A stretch of 32,633 bases of DNA, from positions 1 to 32,633 of IMG/VR virus record IMGVR_UViG_3300032285_002350. The stretch is one strand, 5' to 3'. This DNA comes from a virus. The notes beneath the pieces are model-generated. The model saw only the letters and a program-made list of their open reading frames with translations, did no database searches and was not told the origin of the DNA. The position numbers were made by a program, and so were the translations under genes. Positions 23,100 to 30,116 of this stretch are shown here, piece by piece. The stretch's first letter is position 1, and each line of letters opens with the position of its first letter.

Positions 23100-23420
23100 C
23101 TAGATTATATTCAGTCTTTCTTTCTTCTTGGCTAGGTAAGCTTGGACATTATCTTTCCCTGTGCACCATCTCAAGTTTTGCACTCGATTGTCCGTTTTAT
23201 CTTCATTGATATGATCCACTTCGGGGAGATTCAATGGATTTGGTAAGAATGTTTCAGCTATTATTCTATGGGTGAATACTTTTGTGTTCTTTCCTTTCCA
23301 GGTTAAGTGTATTCTTGTATAGCCTTTCTTATGAAGTTCTTGTTTCAGAAATCTTTTCCAAGCTTTACCCCATACTGTTCCATCTGAATGTATTATGTAG
23401 TTTCCTATATCTTTAATCAT
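23100..23420 (-). CDS. HNH endonuclease
   Basis: A 106-aa protein with an HNH_3-type core: HRIIAETFLPNPLNLPEVDH (residues ~51-70) with the catalytic His of VDH, then INEDKTDNRVQNLRWCTGKD with the conserved Asn residues. The N-terminal part (IHSDGTVWGKAWKRF) looks like the short strand module that precedes HNH in phage homing enzymes. No metal-binding Cys pairs are seen. It overlaps the upstream HTH gene by 8 bp. A nicking enzyme in packaging (near terminase) and a free-standing homing endonuclease are both possible. Confidence 0.8.
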   Translation of the reverse strand: MIKDIGNYIIHSDGTVWGKAWKRFLKQELHKKGYTRIHLTWKGKNTKVFTHRIIAETFLPNPLNLPEVDHINEDKTDNRVQNLRWCTGKDNVQAYLAKKKERLNII

Positions 23421-23643
23421 TCTTATTAGTTTTTTCCCACTTAGGTAGACCTAAAAGTTCTATATGTGATTGCCAGGACTTCCCATTTCTGACATCATTC
23501 ACACATGCATGGCTTACTCCCCATCTACGGGATAGTTCTCTTCCACTTACATTCTTCAATTCTGTTAGGCATGCTATGACTTGTTCTAATGTTAACTTCT
23601 TCTTGCCTGTATAGTTAGGATTATCTGTTACTCTCTGTCTCAT
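23413..23643 (-). CDS. Small helix-turn-helix protein
   Basis: A 76-aa protein with a helix-turn-helix around residues 20-55: LTLEQVIACLTELKNVSGRE, then LSRRWGVSHACVNDVRNGKS, followed by WQSHIELLG. The pattern is like the DNA-binding tail of phage HNH proteins, so it may work with the HNH gene directly downstream, which it overlaps by 8 bp. It overlaps the 137-aa gene upstream by 23 bp. Regulatory or targeting role is inferred. Confidence 0.65.
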   Translation of the reverse strand: MRQRVTDNPNYTGKKKLTLEQVIACLTELKNVSGRELSRRWGVSHACVNDVRNGKSWQSHIELLGLPKWEKTNKND

Positions 23644-24034
23644 TATTGGTTAAGTTTTCGAATTCTGCTGGTATTGCTTTACCTGCCATTGACTTTACTA
23701 ATATGTCTATAACTTGATGACATCTTATTAGTTCTTCTATTGGTGCTGCTAATGCTTTGGTCTTCTCTTCGAATTCTTTTATGACATCCATTCTGCGCTT
23801 AGCAAATGTCTCTAATGTGTTAGCTAATTTAATGTAACTCTTTCCTTCTGGAGTCTGTGCTTCTATCTGATTGTTTGGTATGTTACTTGTGTCTAGCGTT
23901 CTAGGTGCTTTTAACCAGGCTAGAGCTTCTTCTGTTAAGCCTAAAACCTTTAATGCTTCTTGTCTTTGCAATTGCCAACCCATATGCAGAGTTTCATTCG
24001 GAATGTTTAGCTCTTGTGCCATTTCTTCTATCAT
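23621..24034 (-). CDS. Helical protein of unknown function
   Basis: A 137-aa, mostly helical, mildly acidic protein (LQRQEALKVLGLTEEALAWL; LANTLETFAKRRMDVIKEFE). No membrane segment or catalytic motif is visible. The charged central helix could form a coiled coil. It starts in a 4-bp overlap (ATGA type) with the upstream 85-aa gene and overlaps the next gene by 23 bp, within a run of tightly packed early genes. No family recognised. Confidence 0.65.
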   Translation of the reverse strand: MIEEMAQELNIPNETLHMGWQLQRQEALKVLGLTEEALAWLKAPRTLDTSNIPNNQIEAQTPEGKSYIKLANTLETFAKRRMDVIKEFEEKTKALAAPIEELIRCHQVIDILVKSMAGKAIPAEFENLTNNETESNR

Positions 24035-24288
24035 AGCTTAATGTTATTTAGTATCTCTTGCGTATTGGCTGCTAACTTGCTCATAGCTGAGTTATTCTGT
24101 CCTGCCTTATCTAATTCTTGCTGTAACTCATTAAGCAAGCGTTTGGCTTCTAATAAAGCGTTACGACTCTCTTCACTTACTAGCTGATCTGCGGTGATGA
24201 ACTTCTCTTCTATCAACCATTCTGTCCATTCTTTAGCTCGGCGACGTTTTTCGTTTGGACTGAGCACTTCTACGACTTTAAATCCCAT
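24031..24288 (-). CDS. Small helical, coiled-coil protein of unknown function
   Basis: An 85-aa protein. After a short basic part (PNEKRRRAKEWTEWLIEEKF) it is a Glu/Leu/Asn-rich helix (NALLEAKRLLNELQQELDKA) likely to form a coiled coil. It overlaps the upstream gene by 11 bp and the downstream gene by 4 bp, so it is translated as part of the early cluster. Function unknown. Confidence 0.65.
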   Translation of the reverse strand: MGFKVVEVLSPNEKRRRAKEWTEWLIEEKFITADQLVSEESRNALLEAKRLLNELQQELDKAGQNNSAMSKLAANTQEILNNIKL

Positions 24289-24517
24289 CTGATTCTGTTT
24301 TATTCTTTAAGTAGACTTCGTTATAATACTTACGGACACGGTTGACTGTACTTGTTCTGCAAGCTCCACATCCAGTATCGTGCTTACGCTCCCCTGTGAT
24401 AAGATTGTACATCATATACATAATTGTCATCTCGTATCCTTGGAATGCTTGCTTCGGACGGTTCAGCAAGTGTTCGTTCACTCTGATAAGTTCGTCTAGA
24501 TCTATTTTTTCTTCCAT
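24278..24517 (-). CDS. Small Cys-motif protein of unknown function
   Basis: A 79-aa protein with a helical N-terminal part (LDELIRVNEHLLNRPKQAFQ) and the segment GERKHDTGCGACRTSTVNRV, whose CxxC and nearby His could bind zinc. Similar DTGCGACR-type segments recur in small proteins of Bacteroidota phages, from memory. Its ATG follows the stop of the overlapping membrane-protein frame with no gap (TAA-ATG), which supports translation of that frame. Overlaps the next gene by 11 bp. Confidence 0.65.
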   Translation of the reverse strand: MEEKIDLDELIRVNEHLLNRPKQAFQGYEMTIMYMMYNLITGERKHDTGCGACRTSTVNRVRKYYNEVYLKNKTESDGI

Positions 24518-24772
24518 TTAGTATTCATTTAGTTTCTTCCACATTATTTCCGCTATCCATGCTAGAAGATAAGGTTGCATCAGATCTAATAGGGTTGGAC
24601 TCAGGAATAGTGTCAGGAGCAAGCTTGTCCAGAATGTGCTGCACATCGGGCAGTTGAACGGCTTTCTTTCTAGCTTTAGGCTTTTTAGGATTTGCAAATA
24701 CCACGGCTGACTCAGTGCTATCGCCATCATCGCCGGAACTGCTAGCATCTGAAAGTTCTGTTGTAGGGTCAT
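24518..24772 (-). CDS. Small membrane protein with CPxCxxFW motif, overprinted on the 129-aa gene
   Basis: An 84-aa protein with two or three hydrophobic segments: MLAVPAMMAIALSQPWYLQI (~8-27), TFWTSLLLTLFLSPTLLDLM (~46-65) and PYLLAWIAEIMW (~67-78). Between them lies RKPFNCPMCSTFW, a motif I recall from small membrane proteins of Bacteroidota phages. The frame overlaps nearly all of the 3' two-thirds of the gene at 24525-24914. Its stop directly abuts the next start (TAAATG), a spacing typical of this cluster. A holin-like role is conceivable but not shown. The alternative is that only one of the two frames is used here. Confidence 0.6.
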   Translation of the reverse strand: MTLQQNFQMLAVPAMMAIALSQPWYLQILKSLKLERKPFNCPMCSTFWTSLLLTLFLSPTLLDLMQPYLLAWIAEIMWKKLNEY

Positions 24773-24914
24773 AGTTCTTTAGGATTTCTATTCCAATATA
24801 ATAAGGCACACTTAGTCTGAAGCGGGTCTCATTCACTGCCATTTCAAAATTCCAAGCTTCTGCAGCGTGAACATCGTCGTTCCAGTCATTAAACTTGTAA
24901 TAAATTATTTCCAT
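24525..24914 (-). CDS. Protein of unknown function with low-complexity C terminus
   Basis: A 129-aa protein. Residues 1-50 look like a folded domain (YYKFNDWNDDVHAAEAWNFE, then FRLSVPYYIGIEILKNYDP). From ~55 on it is Ser/Asp-rich (DASSSGDDGDSTES) and then Lys/Pro- and Ser-rich, the region that lies over the membrane-protein frame. The low-complexity part may be constrained by, or be a by-product of, that second frame. It lies 21 bp after the sigma-like gene. No family recognised. Confidence 0.65.
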   Translation of the reverse strand: MEIIYYKFNDWNDDVHAAEAWNFEMAVNETRFRLSVPYYIGIEILKNYDPTTELSDASSSGDDGDSTESAVVFANPKKPKARKKAVQLPDVQHILDKLAPDTIPESNPIRSDATLSSSMDSGNNVEETK

Positions 24915-24935
24915 AAGGTGTTCAGTTTCTTCTAT

Positions 24936-25544
24936 CTATCTTATCTGTTTTGTCAAGTGTAGTTTCACTTTCCTGATAGTTAAGTTAATAGATGTACGGG
25001 GTATTTTAGTTAGGCGTGACACTAGGGATGCATTACCATTATGCTCTGCGTAAACTTGTAAGAGTTCTCGCTCATACCAACCTAATGATTGCATTCCTGT
25101 CTGAATCTGTCCATAAATCTCTTCAAATGTCCATTCACTTGTCTCATCTAATCCATTCATTTGGGCTTTTGTCTTAGAACTTGGTCGATGTTCAGGTTCT
25201 AACTCTTCGTGCTTATCATTCTCTTGTCGCTCTTGATAATGATGTTCATTTAGCGGAATGTGCATGTTAGGATCGCGATAGTTCCGATAGAATGGACTGG
25301 TTGTGCTTTTCCAATTGTTAGTTGCTATTCTTAGGCAATAAAAAAAAGCACCACCGGAATCGATAATGCTTTGGACATCGGATTTGAGCAAGAATTCTGT
25401 TAAGACATAATGCGTCAGTTCTTCAGCTAAAGGATTGCCTTCACAAATACGTTCACAAGCCTGTTTAAAAGGTTCGTAATTCAGATTGCACCAATCAGTT
25501 ATTGTCAAATGAGTTAGGAATATTCTTGTTATATATTCAATCAT
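24936..25544 (-). CDS. Sigma-70-like transcription factor
   Basis: A 202-aa protein. Residues ~30-90 resemble sigma region 2 of ECF-type factors (ELTHYVLTEFLLKSDVQSII; FFYCLRIATNNWKSTTSPFY). An acidic, His/Glu-rich linker (~98-125) follows. Residues ~155-200 form a region-4-like helix-turn-helix (WYERELLQVYAEHNG; ASLVSRLTKIPRTSINLTIR). Proteins of this type occur in Bacteroidota phages and are thought to redirect host RNA polymerase. It would be a good candidate to read the late motif upstream of 2792, 6670 and 17836. Its ATG shares two bases with the ATG of the divergent winged-helix gene. A non-sigma regulator with a HTH is the alternative. Confidence 0.6.
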   Translation of the reverse strand: MIEYITRIFLTHLTITDWCNLNYEPFKQACERICEGNPLAEELTHYVLTEFLLKSDVQSIIDSGGAFFYCLRIATNNWKSTTSPFYRNYRDPNMHIPLNEHHYQERQENDKHEELEPEHRPSSKTKAQMNGLDETSEWTFEEIYGQIQTGMQSLGWYERELLQVYAEHNGNASLVSRLTKIPRTSINLTIRKVKLHLTKQIR

Positions 25545-25971
25545 GCAACCCCATTCAAAAAAACCATTTCCAGGTTCGTTCTACACGAATTGTAAATTCA
25601 AACCTCGTCACTATTTTGTCTTCGATGTCTTATGCAGGCATTTGGAAGCAAGTGATGATGGTTGGATCTTTACTAACTCTAAAGATATTATTCGATTAGT
25701 TAAACAGATTAATGGAGTTAGCATTGAAGCTATTACTCCTATTCTAAATGCTTTAAAAGAATTCGGCTATATCGAATTGATCTGGAATGATGGTTATCGT
25801 TCAGCTGCTGAACGTTTTTGGGGTAAGACCGATTATGAAGTAAAGATTTTAGATTCTGCTTGGGAAGAGAAAGAAGCAGTCATTCCCCTTTATAACTATT
25901 CAGAAGAAAGACGAGCTCGATATGCTGCTCGCAAGCGTGATCAATATCCTCGTTATAGACGTACAGTCTAA
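25543..25971 (+). CDS. Small winged-helix protein, divergent from the sigma-like gene
   Basis: A 142-aa protein. Residues ~22-75 have the order of a winged helix: HYFVFDVLCRHLEASDDGWI, then TNSKDIIRLVKQI, then IEAITPILNALKEFGYIELI with a wing (WNDGYRS). The C terminus is basic (YSEERRARYAARKRDQYPRY). It may repress or activate the sigma-like gene that diverges from it. Upstream the frame is closed by TGA at 25510-25512 and no other ATG exists, so ATG 25543 is the start, although it overlaps the opposite start codon. It ends in a 4-bp convergent overlap with the 90-aa gene. Confidence 0.65.
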   Translation: MQPHSKKPFPGSFYTNCKFKPRHYFVFDVLCRHLEASDDGWIFTNSKDIIRLVKQINGVSIEAITPILNALKEFGYIELIWNDGYRSAAERFWGKTDYEVKILDSAWEEKEAVIPLYNYSEERRARYAARKRDQYPRYRRTV

Positions 25972-26240
25972 TTGTTACTAATCTGATGTCTTTCCCAAAG
26001 ATCTAATCTATATTCTGCATCATCTACAAAAATAGTGTGGGAGAAATCTAATGGTAACCACTGAGCTTCTCGATTGCTCTCCCAAATCCTTTTTAAATGC
26101 TCGTAGCTGTCCGCAAACCATAATTGTGATTGTATACTTGGGTTAGTCTGTAAAGTGTCAGTATAGAGCTTATAAATCCGATGTACGCGTCTTTTATTAG
26201 CTTTCAGTCTTTGGACTTTATCCCAATAATGTTCTTCCAT
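25968..26240 (-). CDS. Small protein of unknown function
   Basis: A 90-aa protein with a basic, helical N-terminal half (WDKVQRLKANKRRVHRIYKL) and an aromatic, acidic C-terminal half (LPLDFSHTIFVDDAEYRLDL). No membrane segment or known motif. It follows the 47-residue gene by 13 bp and ends in a 4-bp overlap with the convergent winged-helix gene. Probably part of the early cluster. Function unknown. Confidence 0.6.
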   Translation of the reverse strand: MEEHYWDKVQRLKANKRRVHRIYKLYTDTLQTNPSIQSQLWFADSYEHLKRIWESNREAQWLPLDFSHTIFVDDAEYRLDLWERHQISNN

Positions 26241-26253
26241 TTAGTTAATTATA

Positions 26254-26397
26254 TTAATATAAAGGTTTGCTCTTAGGCAATTTCTTCATCTTATAGCTTT
26301 TTTTTAGATCTACAACTTCTGGTCGTTTATTAATTCTATCTTGATAATTCTTTTTGATTTGTTTAATTTGTTCAAGATCTTTCTTAATGCATTCCAT
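26254..26397 (-). CDS. Short basic protein (47 aa)
   Basis: ATG at 26397 opens 47 codons ending in TAA at 26254: a Lys-rich, helical peptide beginning MECIKKDLEQIKQIKKNYQD and ending KKLPKSKPLY. It lies 13 bp before the 90-aa gene on the same strand, fills an otherwise empty gap, and has lysine-rich composition like other small early phage proteins. Two palindromes lie just upstream. It may be a DNA- or host-protein-binding peptide. Confidence 0.5.
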   Translation of the reverse strand: MECIKKDLEQIKQIKKNYQDRINKRPEVVDLKKSYKMKKLPKSKPLY

Positions 26398-26408
26398 ATT
26401 TATTATTT

Positions 26409-26450
26409 AAGTGACGAAGTCACACTTACAATATTTACGTAGTAAATATT
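26409..26450. promoter_or_regulatory. Two adjacent palindromes, operator-like
   Basis: GTGAC-GAA-GTCAC (26411-26423) and AATATTTAC-GTA-GTAAATATT (26430-26450) lie side by side in the gap upstream of the 47-residue gene. Perfect short-spaced palindromes of this size suit dimeric HTH regulators. The winged-helix proteins of this window are candidates. Confidence 0.5.
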
Positions 26451-26506
26451 GATGCGTCTTCTAGATTATAGTGTTAGTGTTAGTAGAAGCTGAGTCTTAG
26501 TATATC

Positions 26507-26540
26507 CTAACGTTTGCCGAGGCTAACGTTTGTTAGACTC
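26507..26540. repeat. CTAACGTTTG direct repeat pair
   Basis: CTAACGTTTG occurs twice, 6 bp apart (26507-26516 and 26523-26532), at the 3' end of the winged-helix gene. GAGTCT (26492-26497) and AGACTC (26535-26540) flank the pair as an inverted repeat. It may be a binding site for the protein itself, or part of an origin. Speculative. Confidence 0.4.
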
Positions 26541-26911
26541 GGCGTTTCTTCATCCAAGCTTAGCATATTTAAAAAGTCTTTATCCATAGTGAATTTAAGA
26601 TCTAAAGATTCAAATACAACGTGATCCCAACCTTTAAATTGACCTGTGCTATTTTTAATTTGGGCGGACACAATATAACCTTTCTCTTGTAAAGATTTAA
26701 AAATTCTATCTATAGTTCCTGGTTTTTCACCAGTTCTACTAGGTAGGCTATTTTTATAAAGATGCCAATCATCTGGTAAGCTTAGGATATAGATTAGCAA
26801 TCCCTTTTCTTCTAAGGTTAGGTCTTTGTTATTAATTAGATCATTACTAATTGTAGTAAAGTTCTTTTCGATTCTGCGTTTGATAATTCTTCCTGTGTTC
26901 ATTATTTCCAT
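26507..26911 (-). CDS. Replication-initiator-type winged-helix protein (short)
   Basis: A 134-aa protein. Residues ~18-90 match the winged-helix domain at the N terminus of phage replication organiser and DnaD-like proteins: FTTISNDLINNKDLTLEEKG, then LLIYILSLPDDWHLYKNSLP, then IDRIFKSLQEKGYIVSAQIK. The C-terminal partner domain that full-length proteins have is missing, with only ~40 further residues, so it may act as a regulator or a minimal origin binder. It lies 1 bp after the degenerate HNH gene. Its 3' end carries the AACGTTAG repeat pair. Start ATG 26911 (MEIMNTG); the internal Met4 is also possible. Confidence 0.65.
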   Translation of the reverse strand: MEIMNTGRIIKRRIEKNFTTISNDLINNKDLTLEEKGLLIYILSLPDDWHLYKNSLPSRTGEKPGTIDRIFKSLQEKGYIVSAQIKNSTGQFKGWDHVVFESLDLKFTMDKDFLNMLSLDEETPSLTNVSLGKR

Positions 26912-26912
26912 T

Positions 26913-27419
26913 TTATTTTACGCTTTTCCAAGTTATACCTTTAACACATGCATAAATTGTCCAAGGATGTACACCGTAGTATTCTGCTAGTTCTTTATAA
27001 GACATTGTCTTATGGTGACGCATCCATCTGATAGTTGCTACGTCTACTGCAGTTAATTTAGAATTAAACGAAGTTGGATCGTACTTACCTTCTGCTAGTC
27101 TGCGTTTCATGCGAGCATCTTGATTAGACCAGTAGAGGTTCTGGAGATCCGTATTCGCAATATTACCATCCTTAAAGCACACATCGATGTTCACAGAAGG
27201 ATTATCATTGGGAATGAATAATTGCGCAAGAATACGATGCAAATATCTTTTAGTCGACTGTGCATTTTTAGAGACTGTAAACATCTTATAAGGTGCATTG
27301 CTATAAGTTGTTGGTTCAATGTATCTCCAAGTCTTAGATGTCTTTAACCATCTGCGAATTCGTCCTTCGTTTGATACCTCGTACATTTCGTAATCGGGTA
27401 CTGATTTCCATACTTCCAT
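26913..27419 (-). CDS. NUMOD4 protein with degenerate HNH and C-terminal HTH
   Basis: A 168-aa protein from ATG 27419. It starts with a NUMOD4 module (EVWKSVPDYEMYEVSNEGRI), then an HNH-like region in which HRILAQLFIPND is kept but the catalytic VDH is replaced by DVC. This is followed by DGNIANTDLQNLYW. The C terminus is a helix-turn-helix (MSYKELAEYYGVHPWTIYAC). With the active-site His gone, it is probably no longer a nuclease but can still bind DNA. A possible TTG start at 27443 would add 8 residues and overlap the upstream gene. Its start lies 1 bp after the stop of the intact HNH gene. Confidence 0.75.
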   Translation of the reverse strand: MEVWKSVPDYEMYEVSNEGRIRRWLKTSKTWRYIEPTTYSNAPYKMFTVSKNAQSTKRYLHRILAQLFIPNDNPSVNIDVCFKDGNIANTDLQNLYWSNQDARMKRRLAEGKYDPTSFNSKLTAVDVATIRWMRHHKTMSYKELAEYYGVHPWTIYACVKGITWKSVK

Positions 27420-27420
27420 A

Positions 27421-27909
27421 TTATGAATTATATTTTTTAACAATTCTAAAACTCCATCCCGTAATTGTTTTATTACCGTTCTTTAAAGCATATTGAACTG
27501 ATCTTCTCCAATGAGAAGTCTTTTCTGCTGCTTCTCTTGTTCCGGAAGCAATTATTTTCTTACCAGTTTCGTGTTCGCATAGAATGTAATCAGATTGATC
27601 CTTTTGCACATTCTCTCTATGTTTAGTCCAAGCTAAATTCGTTGCTCTATTATCAGTCTTGATATTTGAAATGTGATCCACTTCTCGATATCCATGTGGA
27701 TTAGGTACAAATGCTTTAGCGACTAATGAATGCGCTGTGACCTGAGTTCGGTCTTTAAGCATATAACAAAGATAACCTCTGTTACTTGTTTTTGATTTTA
27801 GGATACGACCATCGATTGTGTCTATGACAAACGATTTTAATCGACCAAGGTTAGAGATTTGATAATCACCTTCATAACCTATAACATCTTTCCAGATTTC
27901 TTTTTCCAT
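27421..27909 (-). CDS. NUMOD4-HNH homing-type endonuclease
   Basis: A 162-aa protein from ATG 27909. It has NUMOD4 (EIWKDVIGYEGDYQISNLGR, ~4-23), then an HNH_3 core with all key residues: AHSLVAKAFVPNPHGYREVD-H and KTDNRATNLAWTKHRENV. A NUMOD1/HTH-like tail follows (GTREAAEKTSHWRRSVQYAL ... GWSFRIV). It is a typical free-standing phage homing endonuclease. It is the first gene of the early cluster and has a host-like promoter and the terminator of late unit 2 upstream. Confidence 0.85.
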   Translation of the reverse strand: MEKEIWKDVIGYEGDYQISNLGRLKSFVIDTIDGRILKSKTSNRGYLCYMLKDRTQVTAHSLVAKAFVPNPHGYREVDHISNIKTDNRATNLAWTKHRENVQKDQSDYILCEHETGKKIIASGTREAAEKTSHWRRSVQYALKNGNKTITGWSFRIVKKYNS

Positions 27910-27923
27910 TTTGTTTGTTTTAT

Positions 27924-27956
27924 CATTATATATCCCGGGCAACCGAAAGTTCCAAA
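27924..27956 (-). promoter_or_regulatory. Host-like promoter of the early cluster
   Basis: On the minus strand TTTG (27956-27953) is followed after 20 nt by TATATAATG (27932-27924), close to the Bacteroidota TTTG/TAnnTTTG arrangement, and the HNH gene starts 14 bp further on. The upstream box overlaps the T-run of the preceding terminator. Confidence 0.4.
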
Positions 27957-27989
27957 AAAAGACCTAAAGATGGAATAACTTTAGGTCTT
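27954..27989 (-). terminator. Rho-independent terminator of late unit 2
   Basis: The minus strand forms an 11-bp perfect stem AAGACCTAAAG/CTTTAGGTCTT with a 9-nt loop, followed by seven T. It separates the portal-connector transcript from the early cluster. Confidence 0.9.
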
Positions 27990-28039
27990 GCAAGATAAAA
28001 TATATATGGAAGCCATTACTGGCTGGATGCTTATTATAT

Positions 28040-28165
28040 CTATCTGGAGTCTTTTTGTTTCTCCATTAGATACTTCTTTAATTTCTGACTATTTCCCTCT
28101 GTTTTCTTGTACTGTTTAGACAACTTAACCGGGGAGTTTTTAGAATCTTGTTTTTTATCTTTCAT
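28040..28165 (-). CDS. Short basic protein (41 aa)
   Basis: ATG at 28165 opens 41 codons ending in TAG at 28040, giving a Lys-rich peptide beginning MKDKKQDSKNSPVKLSKQYK. It lies 10 bp after the connector gene on the same strand, before the terminator, so it would be co-transcribed with the portal genes. Small basic proteins at this place may be virion or regulatory peptides. Function unknown. Confidence 0.5.
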   Translation of the reverse strand: MKDKKQDSKNSPVKLSKQYKKTEGNSQKLKKYLMEKQKDSR

Positions 28166-28175
28166 AACTTATTGA

Positions 28176-28829
28176 TTAATAACCCCATAGCCACCAGGGA
28201 AAATCGCAAAACGCCCCGGATTGCGTCATATTGCCAATTGAACCTTGTAAAGTATAACCATACTGACCACGAGATGCTGATTGAGCCAATCGCTTTTTCC
28301 AAGCATATGGATAATGTGGCGTAACAAGTGGTGCTTGATATGGACTTCCTTTATCTGGTATGACACCATCACGTGCATTGGCTGTATTCCAAAGTGGATA
28401 GTCCGACATATGAAAATACAAATAACGTTGTAGAAGCATCGCATATTGGTCGGCTACGTTACGTACTTCACTTACTAAATATTTTAATTCATCTAAGTCA
28501 ATCGAATCTGCTGTTTCTGATTTGGGACTTAAGATAGATTTATTTAGAATCTTATACTTCAAAAATGGCAAAGCCATCATTAAAGCATAATTTAGGACTA
28601 CGTTTCCTACATACTCATCTAACAAATACTTATTAACAGGTGTAACTGAGCTAGTTCTAACTTGAAGATAAAGATCTTTCATGAAAGTACTACCAATTAG
28701 GTTAACTAAGTAGGTATTCTGTGCATTGAACACATAAGGAATTAACAACTGAGGACTCACATTCTCGTTGATTGTTGTAAAAGCTTTAAGCTTCTCTTCT
28801 GATACTAATAATACCTCGTTGAGTGCCAT
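28176..28829 (-). CDS. Head-tail connector/adaptor-like protein (DUF6712-like)
   Basis: A 217-aa protein that follows the portal gene. It is mainly helical, with LLIPYVFNAQNTYLVNLIGS and YLLDEYVGNVVLNYALMMAL (~28-90), as in the helical adaptor proteins of Bacteroidota phages. The C terminus is aromatic and Gly-rich (YPLWNTANARDGVIPDKGSP; FCDFPWWLWGY), also characteristic of that group. The assignment is by pattern and position; the usual place of an adaptor is directly after portal or capsid genes. It starts 15 bp after the portal stop. Confidence 0.6.
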   Translation of the reverse strand: MALNEVLLVSEEKLKAFTTINENVSPQLLIPYVFNAQNTYLVNLIGSTFMKDLYLQVRTSSVTPVNKYLLDEYVGNVVLNYALMMALPFLKYKILNKSILSPKSETADSIDLDELKYLVSEVRNVADQYAMLLQRYLYFHMSDYPLWNTANARDGVIPDKGSPYQAPLVTPHYPYAWKKRLAQSASRGQYGYTLQGSIGNMTQSGAFCDFPWWLWGY

Positions 28830-28844
28830 TTTGTATAATTATTT

Positions 28845-30092
28845 TTAAGCAACGCTTGTTACAGGTTGCGCTGGATTTGGTTTATTGTCTACAACTTCTG
28901 GTGCTGATGTAGGATCTGCTGCAGGATTATCTCCAAATAAAGAAATAGGTATAACTTGTAATTCTCCTGTACCTCCCATCATCTTAAAGATGCGATTCAT
29001 TGTCTTAATTAGAATTTTTACATCTGGAACTATGACTTGTTGTTTAAATAATTCATAGTCTATTATCATTTCGTCTTTTGTAGTGTTTTTAATACCACCT
29101 GCAGATTCTAAATAAAGACCTGCAATCTTAGGATTCGTAATTCGTAAGGCAGAAAGAATACGTGAACTAATTCTTTGTTCAAGTTGTATGTAGTAATCAT
29201 CTCCAACTGGTTGTATAGCTTGTACTTCTGTTTGCGTGTCTTTGCTTTGGTTAAAGCTTAAGAAGAACTTGCCTGCATTTTCTGTTCCTGAAAAAGAACT
29301 TGCAATCTCTTCAAAAATTGCTTGTCTTTCCATTGGACCTGGATCTCCGTTGTTCATATTTATAATCATGCTCGGTGCTAGTCCTTGCTTTAAATGTGAA
29401 CAATGGTATGAACTGATTTCAACGTCACTCATAACATCTGTACCAGCGGAGATCCAAGTTGGAAGTCCGTAGAAAATTTGTCCTGGATTGTGATCGAAGT
29501 AATAAAGTATTTGACTTGGAAATTCTTGAGCAAGTTCTGGACAATAGCGATGATAAGCTCTTGGTTTCCATTCTGGTTTCTTAAAACGAGACCAATCTGA
29601 ACTTACCCAATAGTATTCTACACGATCAGATTCTTTTGTTAAAACACCTGAACGTACTTTAGAAAAATCCACGTGGTAGATTTCTGCTATTTCAGTTCCT
29701 TCATTATTCCAAATAACATTCAGTGCATAACCACCGAATATTTCATAGTCTTGAACTACTTTTGACCAGATATCATTCCATGTTTCTTCCGGATTTGCAT
29801 TATAAAGAACTTCTTCATTTCCGGGTTGAATTGCTTCTAATCCATTTCCTTTCACTGCTGTAATCTTAGCAAGTAAACCTGTACGTAAGATTGCAGATTT
29901 ATTCCACATCTCAATAATGAATTGGGGATATAAATTATCTTGTCCATATTGCATCCACATGTTTTGCGGACCGCGAAATTCCATTAATGTAGGAACGGCA
30001 GGATCAAATATTTTATCAAATCGATAGAATTTTTTATCGACTGTAGTTTCTTTTTGTAGGTCCTGTGGTGTCACTGTTGTTATTTCTGCCAT
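28845..30092 (-). CDS. Portal protein
   Basis: A 415-aa protein forming the dodecameric gate through which DNA is packaged. It shows WMQYGQDNLYPQFIIEMWNK near the N terminus and a central beta/helix region EIYHVDFSKVRSG, YYFDHNPGQIFYGLPTWISA. These are followed by the long helices of the stem and wing (SDVEISSYHCSHLKQGLAPS; IFEEIASSFSG) and an adenine-type crown region (YIQLEQRISSRILSALRITN). Length is at the short end for portal proteins. The C-terminal tail is Pro/Ala-rich and disordered. It lies in late unit 2, away from the other head genes and terminase, which is unusual. Confidence 0.85.
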   Translation of the reverse strand: MAEITTVTPQDLQKETTVDKKFYRFDKIFDPAVPTLMEFRGPQNMWMQYGQDNLYPQFIIEMWNKSAILRTGLLAKITAVKGNGLEAIQPGNEEVLYNANPEETWNDIWSKVVQDYEIFGGYALNVIWNNEGTEIAEIYHVDFSKVRSGVLTKESDRVEYYWVSSDWSRFKKPEWKPRAYHRYCPELAQEFPSQILYYFDHNPGQIFYGLPTWISAGTDVMSDVEISSYHCSHLKQGLAPSMIINMNNGDPGPMERQAIFEEIASSFSGTENAGKFFLSFNQSKDTQTEVQAIQPVGDDYYIQLEQRISSRILSALRITNPKIAGLYLESAGGIKNTTKDEMIIDYELFKQQVIVPDVKILIKTMNRIFKMMGGTGELQVIPISLFGDNPAADPTSAPEVVDNKPNPAQPVTSVA

Positions 30093-30116
30093 GAGATTGT
30101 TTTATACTTGTATCTA

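Noticed and set aside
23100-27942. Group I intron linked to the HNH genes
   Set aside because: No interrupted host gene or intron core structure was seen; the HNH genes appear free-standing.
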